Positions 13,421-30,470 of a DNA stretch of 64,000 bases are shown in pieces. Every line of letters starts with the position of its first letter. Positions within the stretch are counted from its first letter, which is position 1. The notes below the pieces were generated by a model. That model searched no databases. It was not told where the DNA came from and was given only the letters and a program-made list of their open reading frames with translations. The stretch comes from Antennarius striatus (Eukaryota; Chordata; Actinopteri; Lophiiformes; Antennariidae): NCBI RefSeq assembly GCF_040054535.1, contig NC_090784.1, positions 7,406,501-7,470,500 on the forward strand. Reading direction: 5' to 3'. The position numbers and the translations under genes are program-made.

Positions 13421-13506
<86 letters not shown>
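13421..13506. repeat. (CA)n microsatellite
   Basis: Uninterrupted CA run of about 86 bp. It generates spurious Thr-His and Cys-Val open frames on the two strands. Confidence 0.97.
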
Positions 13507-13508
<2 letters not shown>

Positions 13509-13734
13509 TAGTTAAGGGTGTCATGTGTGTGTGTTTGTGTGTAAGTGATAACAAAACAATTTGAGGCATCTTGAATGGCAGCTAGTGATGACGAGGCAGA
13601 CAGACCAAGAGAAATGTTCGTTCTAATGAACTTGTACAGTATTATGTAATTAGTTGTTAACATGATATCTAGTTACTGCATCCAGCAGGTGTGGCCGTCT
13701 ACTCTGTTTGTCCTGTAGGTTGTCGTTGGACTTC

Positions 13735-13930
13735 ATGTGTTGAAGTGCCCTTGAGCAGGAAGCTCAAAACCACCAATGTGAATTCTTCTTACTTCAGATG
13801 AGCAGGATGTGCTGTTTATTGCTTTCTCTGTTGTAAAGAACTTTAAGTGGTCACTCAGATTAGAAAGGTGCCATAAGTACATTCCACCAACCATAAAAGC
13901 ATAATCACCTCTTATTGATTCTTCAGGGCT
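13735..13930. repeat. Possible SINE/L2-like remnant
   Basis: Has degenerate blocks such as GAAGTGCCCTTGAGCA and GAAAGGTGCCATAAGTACAT. These resemble the conserved 3' portions of fish tRNA-derived SINEs and L2 LINEs, which usually read like 'aaagcgctatataagtac'. Judged by eye only. Confidence 0.35.
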
Positions 13931-14920
13931 CCACTGTATCTCCATGTTGTTGTTGCCCTCCCTCAGCGTAAAGCACCAGCCGTCTGTGACCTTGTTTGTG
14001 TGAGGTCACTGTTCTGTGTCAGGGAGACCTCACTGATGGAAACAGAGGGTGTCATTAATGTACAGAGAGGAAGCTCAGTGTTGGATTTCTGTCAAGACAT
14101 GTTTGCTGTTACGTGGAAGAAAAGATTGAGGGAGGAACTATGGGATGCCTGTGATGTGGATGGATCATAAATCAGATTGAACCCTGATGGACAAAAGCAC
14201 AAAGGCATCACTGAATGCTCTATGGGTAATGCAGTTTATTTAAAGCCACTGTGAATTGCCAGATATAGAGCAAAACATTCCCAGCCGCTACGAAGAGTGA
14301 CAGAACACAAAGCTGCATGTCTGTTACTGTCGGCCACCTTGATGACGGATGTTTAAATTAGTGGCTAAAGTTATAGTCTTATTTTCAGTGACGCATTATC
14401 ACATCGCCATTGCAAAAGTGTTTCGTGATAGCATTATCATTACAATATTTATGTTTAAATATAAAGTACAGGAGGTCAACATTTCACAATAAACTGATGT
14501 AATAACATATCAATTAATAAAATTCTAAAGAAATAAATAATAAACAAAGAAGCTTAACAAATAAAAACAAAGGTCAGATTTTGCTGTTAATGAAGGAAGA
14601 TCAATTTCATTGTCTCAGTAACAGAACGTAGCTTAAAACCGGATCCAGAGTTCTGAGTCAGTGTCATCGATTCACCATCAATGTGTGAATTGTAAAGGTC
14701 AGTTGAAGGTCATTTTAAGTAATTGTGAAAGTTTGTTGTCAGCCTCACTTCCATCTTTTGTTGGAATGTGTAGTTTGTTACTGTTTGAATGATTTTTTAA
14801 AATAAATTACTCTGTATTTCTTCAGGTACTGACTGATGGAAGATAAACTGATACCATATCAGTTAAAGGTCATCTTGAGAACACAGGAACAGACACAGAA
14901 CAATGTAGGTTATCAGTGGA

Positions 14921-14921
<1 letters not shown>

Positions 14922-14952
<31 letters not shown>
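14922..14952. repeat. (CA)n microsatellite
   Basis: Short perfect CA run of about 31 bp. Confidence 0.9.
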
Positions 14953-14957
<5 letters not shown>

Positions 14958-15364
14958 ACCGCGTATGACAACACATGCACGTCTGTTATGGTGGTATTCA
15001 GGATGTTTGTCCCTAAACAGTAAACCTTAAGTCCTTCAGGGCAAAGAACAGGTTTGCTCATTCACACTGAGTGAAATCAGTCAGTCAGGAATTGACTGAG
15101 CTTCGCTTGAACATGAATCCTGTAGAAACTAGAAAAAACTTCACAAATTTAAAACACATTTGTCAATTTATTTAAAATCTTTTTTAAATTTTCATTAGTC
15201 GGATTTTGAAAAAAAAAAAAAACTTCAGTAACACACTGACATATTTACAAATAAGTCATATTTACTGAGAAAGGCTTGTATGAAGAGAAGACCGTCTAAT
15301 ACAAGAACGTGACATCATTGAGTCGTGTCTACAGGTGAAGATCTGCTTTAAAGCTGCTGCTCCC

Positions 15365-15450
15365 TCCCGTATATAAACCACGTGAAGGACTCTCACGTCT
15401 CGTCTTCACACGTCTACAATATTTGAGAATATCTCGAGTGAGGATTCTTT
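15365..15450 (+). promoter_or_regulatory. Orphan TATA-like core promoter
   Basis: Contains TATATAAACCACGTG: a TATA-like box next to an E-box (CACGTG), followed by repeated CACGTCT-type words. No recognisable coding exon follows on the plus strand; the only short frame starts at about 15505 and has 25 codons. It may belong to a non-coding transcript or be chance. Confidence 0.25.
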
Positions 15451-15612
15451 TGTTCAGTAAACTAAAGATCATTTTCACTGTAACTGTTACCCCACTGGAG
15501 AATATGAAGAGATCAGAGCAGAGTCTGACAAAAACCTCTGAGCAGCTGTGTCAACACATTGCTCCACACCGCCTCCACTGAAAGAGAGGCAGACGTCTCT
15601 CCTGCTGATTGC

Positions 15613-15614
<2 letters not shown>

Positions 15615-15682
<68 letters not shown>
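15615..15682. repeat. (TG)n microsatellite
   Basis: Uninterrupted TG run of about 68 bp. Confidence 0.96.
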
Positions 15683-15684
<2 letters not shown>

Positions 15685-17096
15685 TGTATGCGTCTGTATA
15701 TGTGTGTGTCACTGGCTGTTTTAAGAGGTGTGAAGAATAAAGAAATGAAGACCAGATAAAAGCATTTAAACCCAGGTGTTATATGAATTCTGAATAAGTG
15801 GAATGCTAATGTATCGCAGATTGTGTGTTTCCAAACACAACTATGACTACAACTGTGTAGATCATTTTCATTTTGAGCTTTAAAATAGTTGTATGATTAA
15901 ACTCAGTAGGATTCAGATTAAAGAGAACATCCCAGGTGACCTCTGTCACCTCATGATCATTGAGGCTCATTTGAATCTGACCATAAACACCTTCATGTCA
16001 GGGTCGTGAGCTTTTAGTGGAGTTTAACTATTGAAATAGGCCGTTTCAAAATTTACACAGGGAGAATGTCAGACTGACCTCCACTAGGGTTTGTTGAAGC
16101 TGTTATATAACTAACCAGGTGAAGATCAGAAGGAACAATAGCTTTTCATACTGGTTATTAGATAACCTGCCTGATTGTCCTGTTTAAAAAATCCTTTAAG
16201 ACTTGCGTTTGGAGTTTATTCAGGCTGTCTTTGTTTGATGTTGTATTTTGTTTGTGGATTCATCACAGTTTAATAGTTGATACCTACAAAAATAGAAGAA
16301 GTCAGTGGGGTGACTCAGAGTGGGATGATTATTTTTTAATCGTACACTTTTGCTTCATATAAATACATATAACTAAATACACATCACTCAAAGTTTCTCT
16401 TGTGCTGTGACAGTATTCATCCTGAAGCAAGAGCTCAAAGAGTTCCTCAAAGCTGACTTGTTTTTTTAACATTGTCAGCTCTAATGTGTCTTACTGTTAA
16501 ATAATTTACACTGAGAAATAAACAAACACTGAAAAACACGACATGCAGAATCATTCCAGGATGACAGGCCTTTCATTCAGATTTTTATGGGTCTGCAAAA
16601 GCATTCAGAATGTTGACAAAGACATTCCAAAGGTTGGAATCTGTTCTAACATTTGAAGAGCCTTTTAAAGTGAAATTCTTCAGTTATTTTAAAGCAACTT
16701 TAATCAAAAAAGAATAAAGTACCAGTAAATTACCATTACTGTAATGAAACACACATTAACATGTCACCCTGGCATCATCATTTGTTCTTGCGTCATTTAA
16801 AGTGCTGAATACAGTATTGTACATGGAGTAATGTGAGTATGTGGATTAGAACTGTAATGTGATTAATGTTAGCATGATCTGATTATTAAAAGCAGAAGAA
16901 GGAAGGAATGATGTCAGACAAACACCAGCACCAGGCTCGTTCATTTGTGTTTTATAACCACACTTCAACCTGTCAAAAGATTTAAAAATAGCCCATCCTC
17001 TGCACGAACGACAAAGAATTCTCAACACCCTCTCTGGATAGATTTTATGAGGCGACATCAGCGACAACAGAAGAGTCTTCAGCTTTCTGTCTCCCT

Positions 17097-19531
17097 TCAG
17101 TCCTTCACAATTGTGCTCATATCATCTTCAGTTTCGTCTCCTCCTGAAATCATAAAGATCACTCATCATTTATCAATTCTGAATTCACAATTCAGAGAGG
17201 TCTAGCATAATTGTACTTACTGAAGAAGTTCTGGAGGGTCTCAGACCTCTGCAGCAAGAGGAATAATAAAGCAGCCACCAACAAGGTGCCGAAGAATCCA
17301 CCAATGACACAGCCGATCAGAAGGGCGTGGGGGACGCCGTTATCTAAGAGGAAGAACAGCAGAGAGGGAGGAATGAAGAAAGAAAGTCATTTACAGCAGG
17401 AAGTTTAGCCAGTAACAAAATAATCTATGTCCTTAAACTATCTTCTTGTTAATAAACGATTATGACCGAACGCATCACACATTTATTCTTTCACAGTTCT
17501 TGCTATATATGTGGAGAAAAAAACTTAAATAATACTGAAATAAGGATATATTATACAGAAAGTCAAATTAAAACAGCATCAGATAATGTTCAGCTAATCA
17601 CTGCTATTGAATATAGAAATGGGGGCCCGACAAAAAGCCCCATGAGGATTTTAATATTGAGTTCATCATGAGGTCAAGTAAATTAAATACATGTGTTTTA
17701 TTGTGTGATGAGTATCCTGAGAGACTAAATAAAAAAATACTCTCAGATTCATTAATGCCAGCTCCACAAGGACAGAAAGGTGGATGACATCATTTCTGTT
17801 TACTTCTATTCTGGTATGGTTTGTTAAAAACCAATAGAGGGACCAGCTATAGAACGACTGTATGAGGAGTGTTTCACCATAAACATGAAGGACTGCAGTC
17901 GCCGCTGTAGGATTCTGTGACTGCTGACACACGACCCTGGTGCCGTTGTCTGAGAAGGAGGTGCCCCTGATGGACCACACAGCCAGAGACTGTCCATCCT
18001 TCATTTCACAGCTTCCATAGAGAGCCTGAGGAGAGACAAGGTTGATTCCAACAAGAGAGGAGGGAAGAAGAAGAGATACAAAAGAGAATAACCATCCCTA
18101 TCCAACGTGTAAAGGTTTAACATCTGCGTTCTCTATTCAGCGCTCATTTACCCCGTTGAGTTTCTGACCTCTGGTGGTGCTTTGGAGCACCAGCAGAGTT
18201 TGAGTTAGTGGTTTATTTGTCTTATGAGACAGGGTGTAGTACGTACAGTGTGATGTAACGCATGCGTGTCGATATGTTGGTTCAATAGGTCTAGATTAGC
18301 AAGAAACAAGACTGCTTGCCTGTAAATGAAAATGTCAATCACACTAGTTCCGTCGATGTAATAAAAACCTTACTGTGATTTATAATAAATAAATATAATG
18401 CATCCGATTTGTTAGACGTCAAAGCTATACAGTGTGTTTCAGTGTGTAGCAGTGAAAGCATGCATGATTTCAGTGTCTTATAGAATTCTATGCTCTTTCT
18501 TTAAAGAAATGCATAAAAATCTCTTGTTAACTTTGTGATTTAATTCCATTAATTTAATGGAGATACTTTCAACTAGCTGAAAGTAATCTGAATCTCATAC
18601 GTACACAGTACATCCCTGTGAATGTGTGACACCCGAGGAAGAGGAGAGGAATCAGAATAACAACATAGTCAGGGTCGACCCCCTCACCTGGGGGATGTCT
18701 TCCAGGTGACCAAACGGGCAGGTGAGGGTGTAGGTGCTGTGACCTCCATAGATGGTGAAGGTGATGTTTGGAGAAGCTTCGGGGACTCCACACCTAAACA
18801 CTGCAGATTCTCCCACAGCCACCGTGGCGTTGGCGGGGCGTGTGAGGTAAGTGAAGGCCGTGAGGTTCTGAGCTGGATCAGTGATCCAGGTTTGGCAAAG
18901 TGAGGGAGAAGAAGAAGAAAAAGGATAAAAATGAGTGTATGTAGTTAAAAACCTGGTGCAAAATCTACTCTCACTTGTTGTCCTGAAGAGTGAATCAGAA
19001 TCCACCTCATTATTAGTGATTTGAACTGTCTCTAACATCCAGTCTAACCAGGAAGCATTAGACTATTGGTTCAGACGCTGGTTGATCTTGGCAGACGAGC
19101 AAACCAGGTATGAAACCAAACACACTCTTCCTGAAATAGTGGCCAAAGAAACAAACACACGTCATAGAATTCAGTCTTACACTACAGACATTATTTATAT
19201 TATTGTCATATGCACATTTACATTCATCCATTTTTTTAAACTTATATTAAAAAAGGGTTTTTATTCATATTGACTGATCAACTTCTTTGTGTGATGAAGA
19301 AAAAAGTCCCTCTTCTGTCCCCATCTGTTCATTTCCTGCCTTTCACAGGTCAATCTAAGGACAGTGATTTTTGTGGGCATAAATAAGAAAAACTAACTGT
19401 GACTTAAGTGAATCAAATCCATGTGTTGGGTTACCTGTGGAGGGTGTGGTGAGATGAAGCAGAGCCAGCAGCAGCAAGCAGATATGTGTTACCTGCTTCT
19501 TCCTCAATGCTTCTTTCCTTTTTGTCTCCAT
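17097..19531 (-). CDS. Uncharacterised single-Ig-domain type I membrane protein (199 aa)
   Basis: Five minus-strand exons close exactly in phase to 200 codons: 19531..19435 (signal, MET then a long Lys/Arg-rich start and a Leu-rich core), 18872..18688, 18025..17878, 17343..17221 and 17143..17097. Order: signal peptide (about 1-33); an Ig-like domain (about 36-143) split by a phase-0 intron, with N-glycosylation sites at NATV, NITF and NGTR and framework Cys in AVFRC and RVVCQ; two further Cys (TLTC, YGSC); one membrane span (about 149-174); and a 25-residue tail that is acidic near its end (GDETEDDMSTIVKD) with no tyrosine. The canonical Ig Trp is not obvious. I do not recognise the family. 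Its place between FXYD and Siglec-like genes suggests an Ig-superfamily surface receptor or accessory subunit, but the function is unknown. Confidence 0.72.
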
Positions 19532-19737
19532 TCTTTCTGTCGCTCAGTCGTCCTTACTCCATATGTAAATCTGTAAAAAATTGTGTAACCATTCTTTTCA
19601 TGACAAACAATTTCCCATGCCCCCCCCCCCTTCTTTCTCTCTCTCCAATTACAAAGGAGAGTGTTGCAAGCAAGAGAAAGGCATCAACCTGGAAAAAACT
19701 GTTCTAATATCGATTCAATCATCAATAAAATGCGTAT

Positions 19738-19855
<118 letters not shown>

Positions 19856-22596
19856 CAGTTTATTAATTATACCAATACAATATATATAAGATAGACCTAA
19901 AAGGAGTAATCTAAAAAATATATGATGTAAACAAATAATAAAGGGCAAAAATTATAAACAATATTATCACTTCTTGACTTTTACAGAAATCAAATAAAAT
20001 ACAGTAGATAAGTCTGTGAAAATTATATACATCATATTTCTTTATTAATATACTGGTGACTTCTAATGACAGTATGTAAAACGTTTCCTCACTATGTTAC
20101 CTTCACAGTTAAATGATCACACGTTATATTTCCCCCATAAACTCATCTGAAGTCACAACTATGTTGTGCAGAAACATGATTGAGGATTCAGTAAGTATGT
20201 GAAATAAAATAAAAAGGAGAATAGTAGCTTTAGTTGTAAAGCCTAATTAATATAACGAACACTGAGCACCAACGACCTGGAAACTCTGACGTCTTTCCTT
20301 ATGTGAAGTTTAGGCATGACGGTACCCAAACCTTACCCAATGCCAGATGTCTTCACACCTTCTTGATGCTGCTAGTTTGACATATTCCTCCTCTTCTGGA
20401 TCTCAGTTAACCATGAAAAGGTCGTCACTGTGTCTACGTACATAATAAAAATAATCTGTTCACCTCTCTCCGTCTCTTTCCAGCTTCGCTCTAACATGAC
20501 AGGACGTTAAGAACAAGAACAACCCCTGAAGGAATGTGGACACATTATCTTCCTGATTTGTAAGAAAATTTTCTGTAAACAGGTTGAACAGGCCTGACCT
20601 GAGCCAAGAATAGCTGCCTTTCAGTTTCCTTTACTTTCACTTCCATCTGTCTCTTCTCTAAGTCAGAACAATTTAAACGTGCACAGAGGATCTTACTTAA
20701 AAAAGACTTCCATGTTTCTGAGGGACAAGCTCCTTGAAATACTCGACTGGGATGATATAACTTTACTTTCCTGTAACAGTTCATCTTCAGGGTGCTGCTC
20801 ATATTTGAGACGATGGATTGGAACTGGTCAGAAGAAGGATGGACTCTGTTTCTCTGCAGTTTAGAAGCTATTAGACTAGACTTGGAGATAAATGCTAAAA
20901 TCAGCAAGCATGAATAGCTGGTTTCTCTGCAAAGTTATCGTAGCCTGCTATCATATAAAGATTTGCCAATTTGCATGAGACACACAAATACACTGGTAAA
21001 TCATGTAATAAAGTAAATTAAAAATATTTGACATGTGGTCTAAAGTAAAGGAAAATTAGAAAGTGAATTGTATGTGCCCATTGCCACTATGCTTTAGTTA
21101 CTGTAATCCTGCAGGCAAAGAATACATCAAGTCATGATGTTTAAGTAGAAAACATTAATGCTCCTTGGTAAATGAAATTCTTCAGATGCATTGTCAAGAG
21201 AATTGATTCCTTCTTACTTCCTGGAACTACTAATATTTAGCATATTATTGTGTGCATTTTAAATTGTTTTATAATTCACTTTTAATGGCAGCTAAATGCT
21301 TTCATAAAATTTCTATAAAGCAGTATTGCATAAAATGTCACATATATTTTTCAGTGTGTTGATAGAATATTTCCAACTTTATTTATTTGCTAATTTAAAA
21401 AAACAAAACAAGTTCCTATCAGTTAAATTTGCTTTTTTCTCCTCACTCTGCCTCTACAGTTAACCATTTTTAATTGTACAACATTGATCTTGAAATACTG
21501 AAGTGTTTCATGCAAACATGGACATACTGGGTTGTTAAAGGAAGTGGAGATGATATGAACACATCTGGGTTTAAATAGGTCAATCAAGACAGACACATAG
21601 GAGGAAGTACCTGTCTGAAGAGAGACACGCATGATGACATCTCATTACACATGAAGTGTCCACAGCGATGTCTGTGGGATGTCTGCTGGCTGGAAACTTT
21701 GCTCAACCAAAGTGTTTATGAAGTTAAAGTTTGAAGTTAGTCTGCGGGTTAGAAAAAATGTAGATGAACTCTTTCTTGAGTTCAGTTTTTTTACTCTCGA
21801 AAAATCTGGCAGATTGTTGAGAGAGTGATGTCATCAAGAAAATATTAATTAAATACTCTGTTAAAAAACATGTTTTTAACATTATTTCCCCGGCTGTGCA
21901 CCAGCAATATCTAATTATTCTTAGGTCTTCTCAGTAAATATGCTTCATGTGTTTTTTATGCTAAACATAAGCAGACTTTCACCAGACTGTGTGTCATGAA
22001 GCTGGGCTATGCTGCCCTCCTGAGGTTAAAGTAGTTGGTACATACTGACATCAAAAGAATTTCCCTTCATGCCACCAATCCTGTTTAATACTAGGCTCCA
22101 GCTGGTTTATTAACACAAATGTTAGCAACAGAAAATATATACAACAGTTCAGTGTTGATTGGACCAATGCATTTTAAAGTTAAAGCAGCTTTTGAACATT
22201 AAAAATGTCACTTTAACAGAAATAAAGAAGTTTTTGTGATTAATTTAAAACTCTCTTTTTAAAGTACTTGTACTCAGTATTCAAAATTACAGACTTTCTG
22301 GTGCACCACTAATAAGCTTTTCTCACTTTCATACAAGGATTCAGACCAAAGCTGATTTCTAAAAATAGACAAATGAGATGCAGACTTGATATATCAGAGT
22401 ACATTTTCTAAACGAATGTGGTGTCACTGTCCTCCTGGCCTTCAGCCTCCTCCGCTGCTCCACAGGCTCTGGTCAGCATCTGCTGGAGCCTTATCTCACT
22501 GAGGGTTCACTAGAAACCACACATGTGACCGAAGCACAGCCAACAAAGAGTTTTAATTGGATCATTAAAACGGGATAGTCCATCCTCATCTTCATG

Positions 22597-22602
22597 TTTA
22601 TT
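22597..22602 (-). terminator. Candidate polyadenylation signal for Siglec-like gene B
   Basis: AATAAA on the minus strand about 510 bp past the proposed stop of gene B at 23111. Confidence 0.3.
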
Positions 22603-23110
22603 GGCATAAATGTAATTTTAGCAACATATTCTTCAATTTTTGTTGAACTTTTCTTGACATTACTTACATGGTAAGCAAGGCAGGCAGTCAAGTCCAATAC
22701 CAGTAAAAATTTTCATCAGTGGTCATGTCATGAAATCAAACTGAGAGGTGTGTGTTTCATATCTGTTACTGCAACACTTTAACTGGGTGAGCAGAAAGTA
22801 GATGGGTTATCAGCTACTACCTTGTCCCACAGTTTACTGAATTTAACTTAATACACGCCTAACAAAAACAGCAGAATAAAGATATTCCAACAGTTTTTCC
22901 CCTTTTCTTCACTTCAAGCTATTGTAACTAACAACTACCTTGAAACATTAAATCATGAGTTCATCCTCGTTCAGTCTGGTGCATCGAAAGGCAGGAATCA
23001 AGTATTTTGGCTGAGTATCCTGTTTCACGCTTGAAAGGCGACGCTTGAAAATCAAGTGTGACAAAAGAACTAATAAATACAAAAAGTCTCCTCTTTTTTC
23101 TGTCGTGACG

Positions 23111-27500
<4,390 letters not shown>

Positions 27501-28817
27501 CTCTTCCCACGGTGGACGTTTGGTGGTCAGTCAGCTGTCACCTCCTCACCCCAGACACTCCGATCCTCTGCTTTATTCTCGTCTTGCCAAGCAGACACTT
27601 CGGGTCAGATTGTTCAACTTCCCCTTTACTCTGTCTCTCAAAAAGGAACTGGAGGTGGTGACAGAGCTCTCGTGTGAGCAAAGGGTATCAATAGAGTACA
27701 TGAATACAGTCTGAAGCAATAATACTCAGCACATACTGCATATATGCGTATAGTTTTTGACAAAATAAAATCAACAATCAGGTTGATGCAACAACCCAAT
27801 CACACATCGGTTTCAGGAGAACTTGTGTATTTTCTTGGCTGTCACAGCTGCCTGACGTAAATCTCATGTCATTTATGGTGTTTATTTATTTTATTTATTT
27901 ATTTTATTTATGGTGTTTATTTATTTATGGTGTCATCTATGGTGACCAGCAGCACGGGGGCGCCACAGGGGACCGTTCTATCCCCCATTCTCTTCACCCT
28001 CTACACATCAGACTTCAAGCACAACTCGGATACATGCCACATACAGAAGTTCTCCGATGACACCGCGATAGTGGCATGTATCCGGGAGGGTGATGAGGGG
28101 GGGTACAGGGCATTGGTGGCTGACTTCGTGGAGTGGTGCCAACAGAACCAGCTCCAGCTCAACGTCTCCAAGACAAAGGAGATGGTTCTGGATTTCCGGC
28201 GGGCACCTCCCTCTTCACAGCCAGTGATCATCAAAGGCAGTCAGGTGGAGGTGGTAGAAAACTATAAGTACCTGGGACTGCAGCTAGACAGCAGACTGGA
28301 CTGGTCACTCAACTCCAACTGTGTGTACAAGAAGGGGCAGATGTACTTCCTAAGGAGGCTGGCCTCCTTCAACATCTGTCCTAAGCTCCTTTTCATGTTC
28401 TATCAGTCCGTAGTCTCCAGTGTGCTGTCATACGCCATTGTGTGTTGGGGTGGGGGGGCCAGGAAAAGAGATATGGACCGTCTGAACAGACTCATCCGCA
28501 GAGCAGACTCAGTGGTCGGGCTGAGCCTGGACTCTGTGGAGACGCTTCTGGAGAGCAGGACCATGTCTAAAATTAAGGCTATCATGAACAACACCAGCCA
28601 CCCCCTACACACCACCTTCTCCCAGCAGAGAAGCACCTTCAGCGGCAGACTGCTGTCACACAGCGCCTCCACAGAGAGGCTGAGGTCCTCCTTCGTGCCC
28701 CGTGCCATCAGGGGGTACAATGACTCTCTCAGGAGGAGCGGGGGGGGAGGTGGCGAGGTCAGCACGGGGTTGAATATGGATTTAATTTAATTTAATTTAA
28801 ATTTAATTTTATACTGT

Positions 28818-28818
<1 letters not shown>

Positions 28819-28857
<39 letters not shown>
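28819..28857. repeat. (TA)n run inside the LINE 3' UTR
   Basis: About 39 bp of alternating TA. Confidence 0.9.
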
Positions 28858-28864
<7 letters not shown>

Positions 28865-29158
28865 TATTTTTTATACTGTTTTATATTTTAATTCAATTTT
28901 ATACTGTTTAGATTTTATTTTATACTGTTTATATTTTAATACTGTAATATTTTTAAATTTTATACTGTTTATATTTTAGTTATAGTTTAGTATATAAGTC
29001 CTGTTAGTGCTGCATGTGTCTGTCTGTTAGTGTAATGTATGTCTTGTGGTATGTCCTGTGATGTCAGTGTTTCCTTTTCTCCTGGTGTTTATCCAGTATT
29101 ATTTGTTATTTAATGCCTGAGCAGTGGATATATGCAATTTCCTCCGGGATTAATAAAG

Positions 29159-29285
<127 letters not shown>

Positions 29286-29402
29286 TTGGAGGCTGCAGCC
29301 GTCGGTAAAAATTATATTTGGATTTTATTAATATTAGGGTGAAGCACAAAGGAGCTGCCTACCGCACTACCCCTCATCATCTGCATGCTGACAGGCCCCT
29401 AT

Positions 29403-29480
29403 TGTGTGTGTGTGTGTGTGTGTGTCACAGGCCTGTATACGGACACACACACACACACACACACACATGCACACACAGGT
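29403..29480. repeat. TG then CA dinucleotide runs (inverted pair)
   Basis: A TG run at about 29403..29425 and a CA run at about 29444..29466 are separated by about 20 bp and could pair as a hairpin. Downstream, near 29530, lies ATGGATTAATAAAGTTGATT, another LINE-type 3' end. Confidence 0.75.
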
Positions 29481-29689
29481 GTGTGCGATTAACAATAGCT
29501 AACTAGAGTGGACAAATAATTTCCCCTATATGGATTAATAAAGTTGATTTCTCTCTTTCACACACACATGAGCTGATCCAACCCCGTAAACTACATTTCC
29601 AGTTGCCCCCACGTCCCCAGTGGGGTGTGTTCCGTGCAGTGGGGTAGACGTTCACCTGACGCAGGTGGGCGGGGTCACACACCTCTCAT

Positions 29690-30149
29690 TGGAGCTCACG
29701 CGCCCGCTTTGACCACTCAGACCCTCTGACGTCACTCGTAGCCTCTCGCCTGCGCAGCGGAGCGCTCGGAGGACGAGCGCACAAAGCCACAAACTTCGGG
29801 TAAACTTTGGTTTATCTCCGTCTCAATTAGCCCGGGCTTCCAAATGTTCCTCCGCTCGTCTGTTTCCGGTGGTTTCGGCCGACAGGAACGTTTTCTGGAA
29901 GCTTTGCTGCCTTCCTGCGTCTTTCTGTGGGGTCAGTAACCTGCGGAGAGAGCACAAAAACGGATTTACTCAAAACTGGATTTATCTGCGGTGGAGTTGA
30001 GGCAGCAGGCTGCTGTCGCCGGTCATCGATAAGGACGGTTTATGGTGTGTTTGGGACGGGTTATGGTGTGTTTGAGAGGGAAACTAAAATAAAATAAGCT
30101 GAGAATCTAAACCAGAAGGCCAGACTACACCTGCTACGAGGAGACTCAG
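29690..30149 (+). promoter_or_regulatory. HPN: Hepsin promoter region and non-coding exon 1
   Basis: A CpG-rich stretch in AT-rich surroundings (for example TGCGCAGCGGAGCGCTCGGA). It contains a perfect palindromic CRE, TGACGTCA, at 29727..29734 and an NRF1-like TGCGCAGCGG just after it. A probable first, untranslated exon ends at GAGACTCAG|GTGAGC (donor at 30150). The next exon begins after the acceptor at 30903 and carries the hepsin start codon. The transcription start is not resolved; somewhere after about 29740 is likely. Confidence 0.55.
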
Positions 30150-30404
30150 GTGAGCGACGCTCTGATTCCAGCCCTGAAGCTGTCAGCCTGTTTTGGGGTT
30201 ATGAGGACCTAAATAGTTAAATGTGACACTTCAGTTCGCTATTGTTGTCTTTATATGAGACTTAATTCCAAATAACTCCAAATAAATGCTCAAGCTGCTT
30301 TTTAAACCATCTGACAACAACATAACCCTGCTTTTGTTTTCCAGGGGTCTCTAACTTAATGTACTGACAGGTACAGATGGCTCTACCTTTGCTGAATTCA
30401 ATGC

Positions 30405-30470
30405 AGTTCAATTCAAAAAACTTTATTTGTTCTCAAGGGGCAATTGGAGACACATAAAGCAGGACTGATG
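30405..30470 (-). repeat. LINE-type 3' end fragment
   Basis: The AAAAACTTTATTTGTTCTCAAGGGGCAATTGG region resembles, on the minus strand, the 3' terminus of L2-type elements (ending in aataaagt). It lies in the first (UTR) intron of hepsin. Confidence 0.45.

Larger units (their letters stand above)
11027..17096. other. Intergenic stretch with microsatellites, no clear gene
   Basis: Contains TG, GAT, CA and TG microsatellites (listed separately), a possible L2/SINE-like remnant near 13735-13930, and an orphan TATA-like promoter near 15371. The long open frames here are only simple-repeat translations (poly Cys-Val or Thr-His). The part next to 17096 probably includes the 3' UTR of the single-Ig gene. 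Confidence 0.5.

Noticed and set aside
13213..13663. Open frames rich in Thr-His or Cys-Val on both strands
   Set aside because: They are translations of the CA microsatellite at 13421..13506. The same holds near 14922, 15615, 19741, 23214, 26545, 55001 and 59447.
28403..28765. 120-codon minus-strand frame inside the LINE
   Set aside because: It is the antisense shadow of the reverse transcriptase reading frame.
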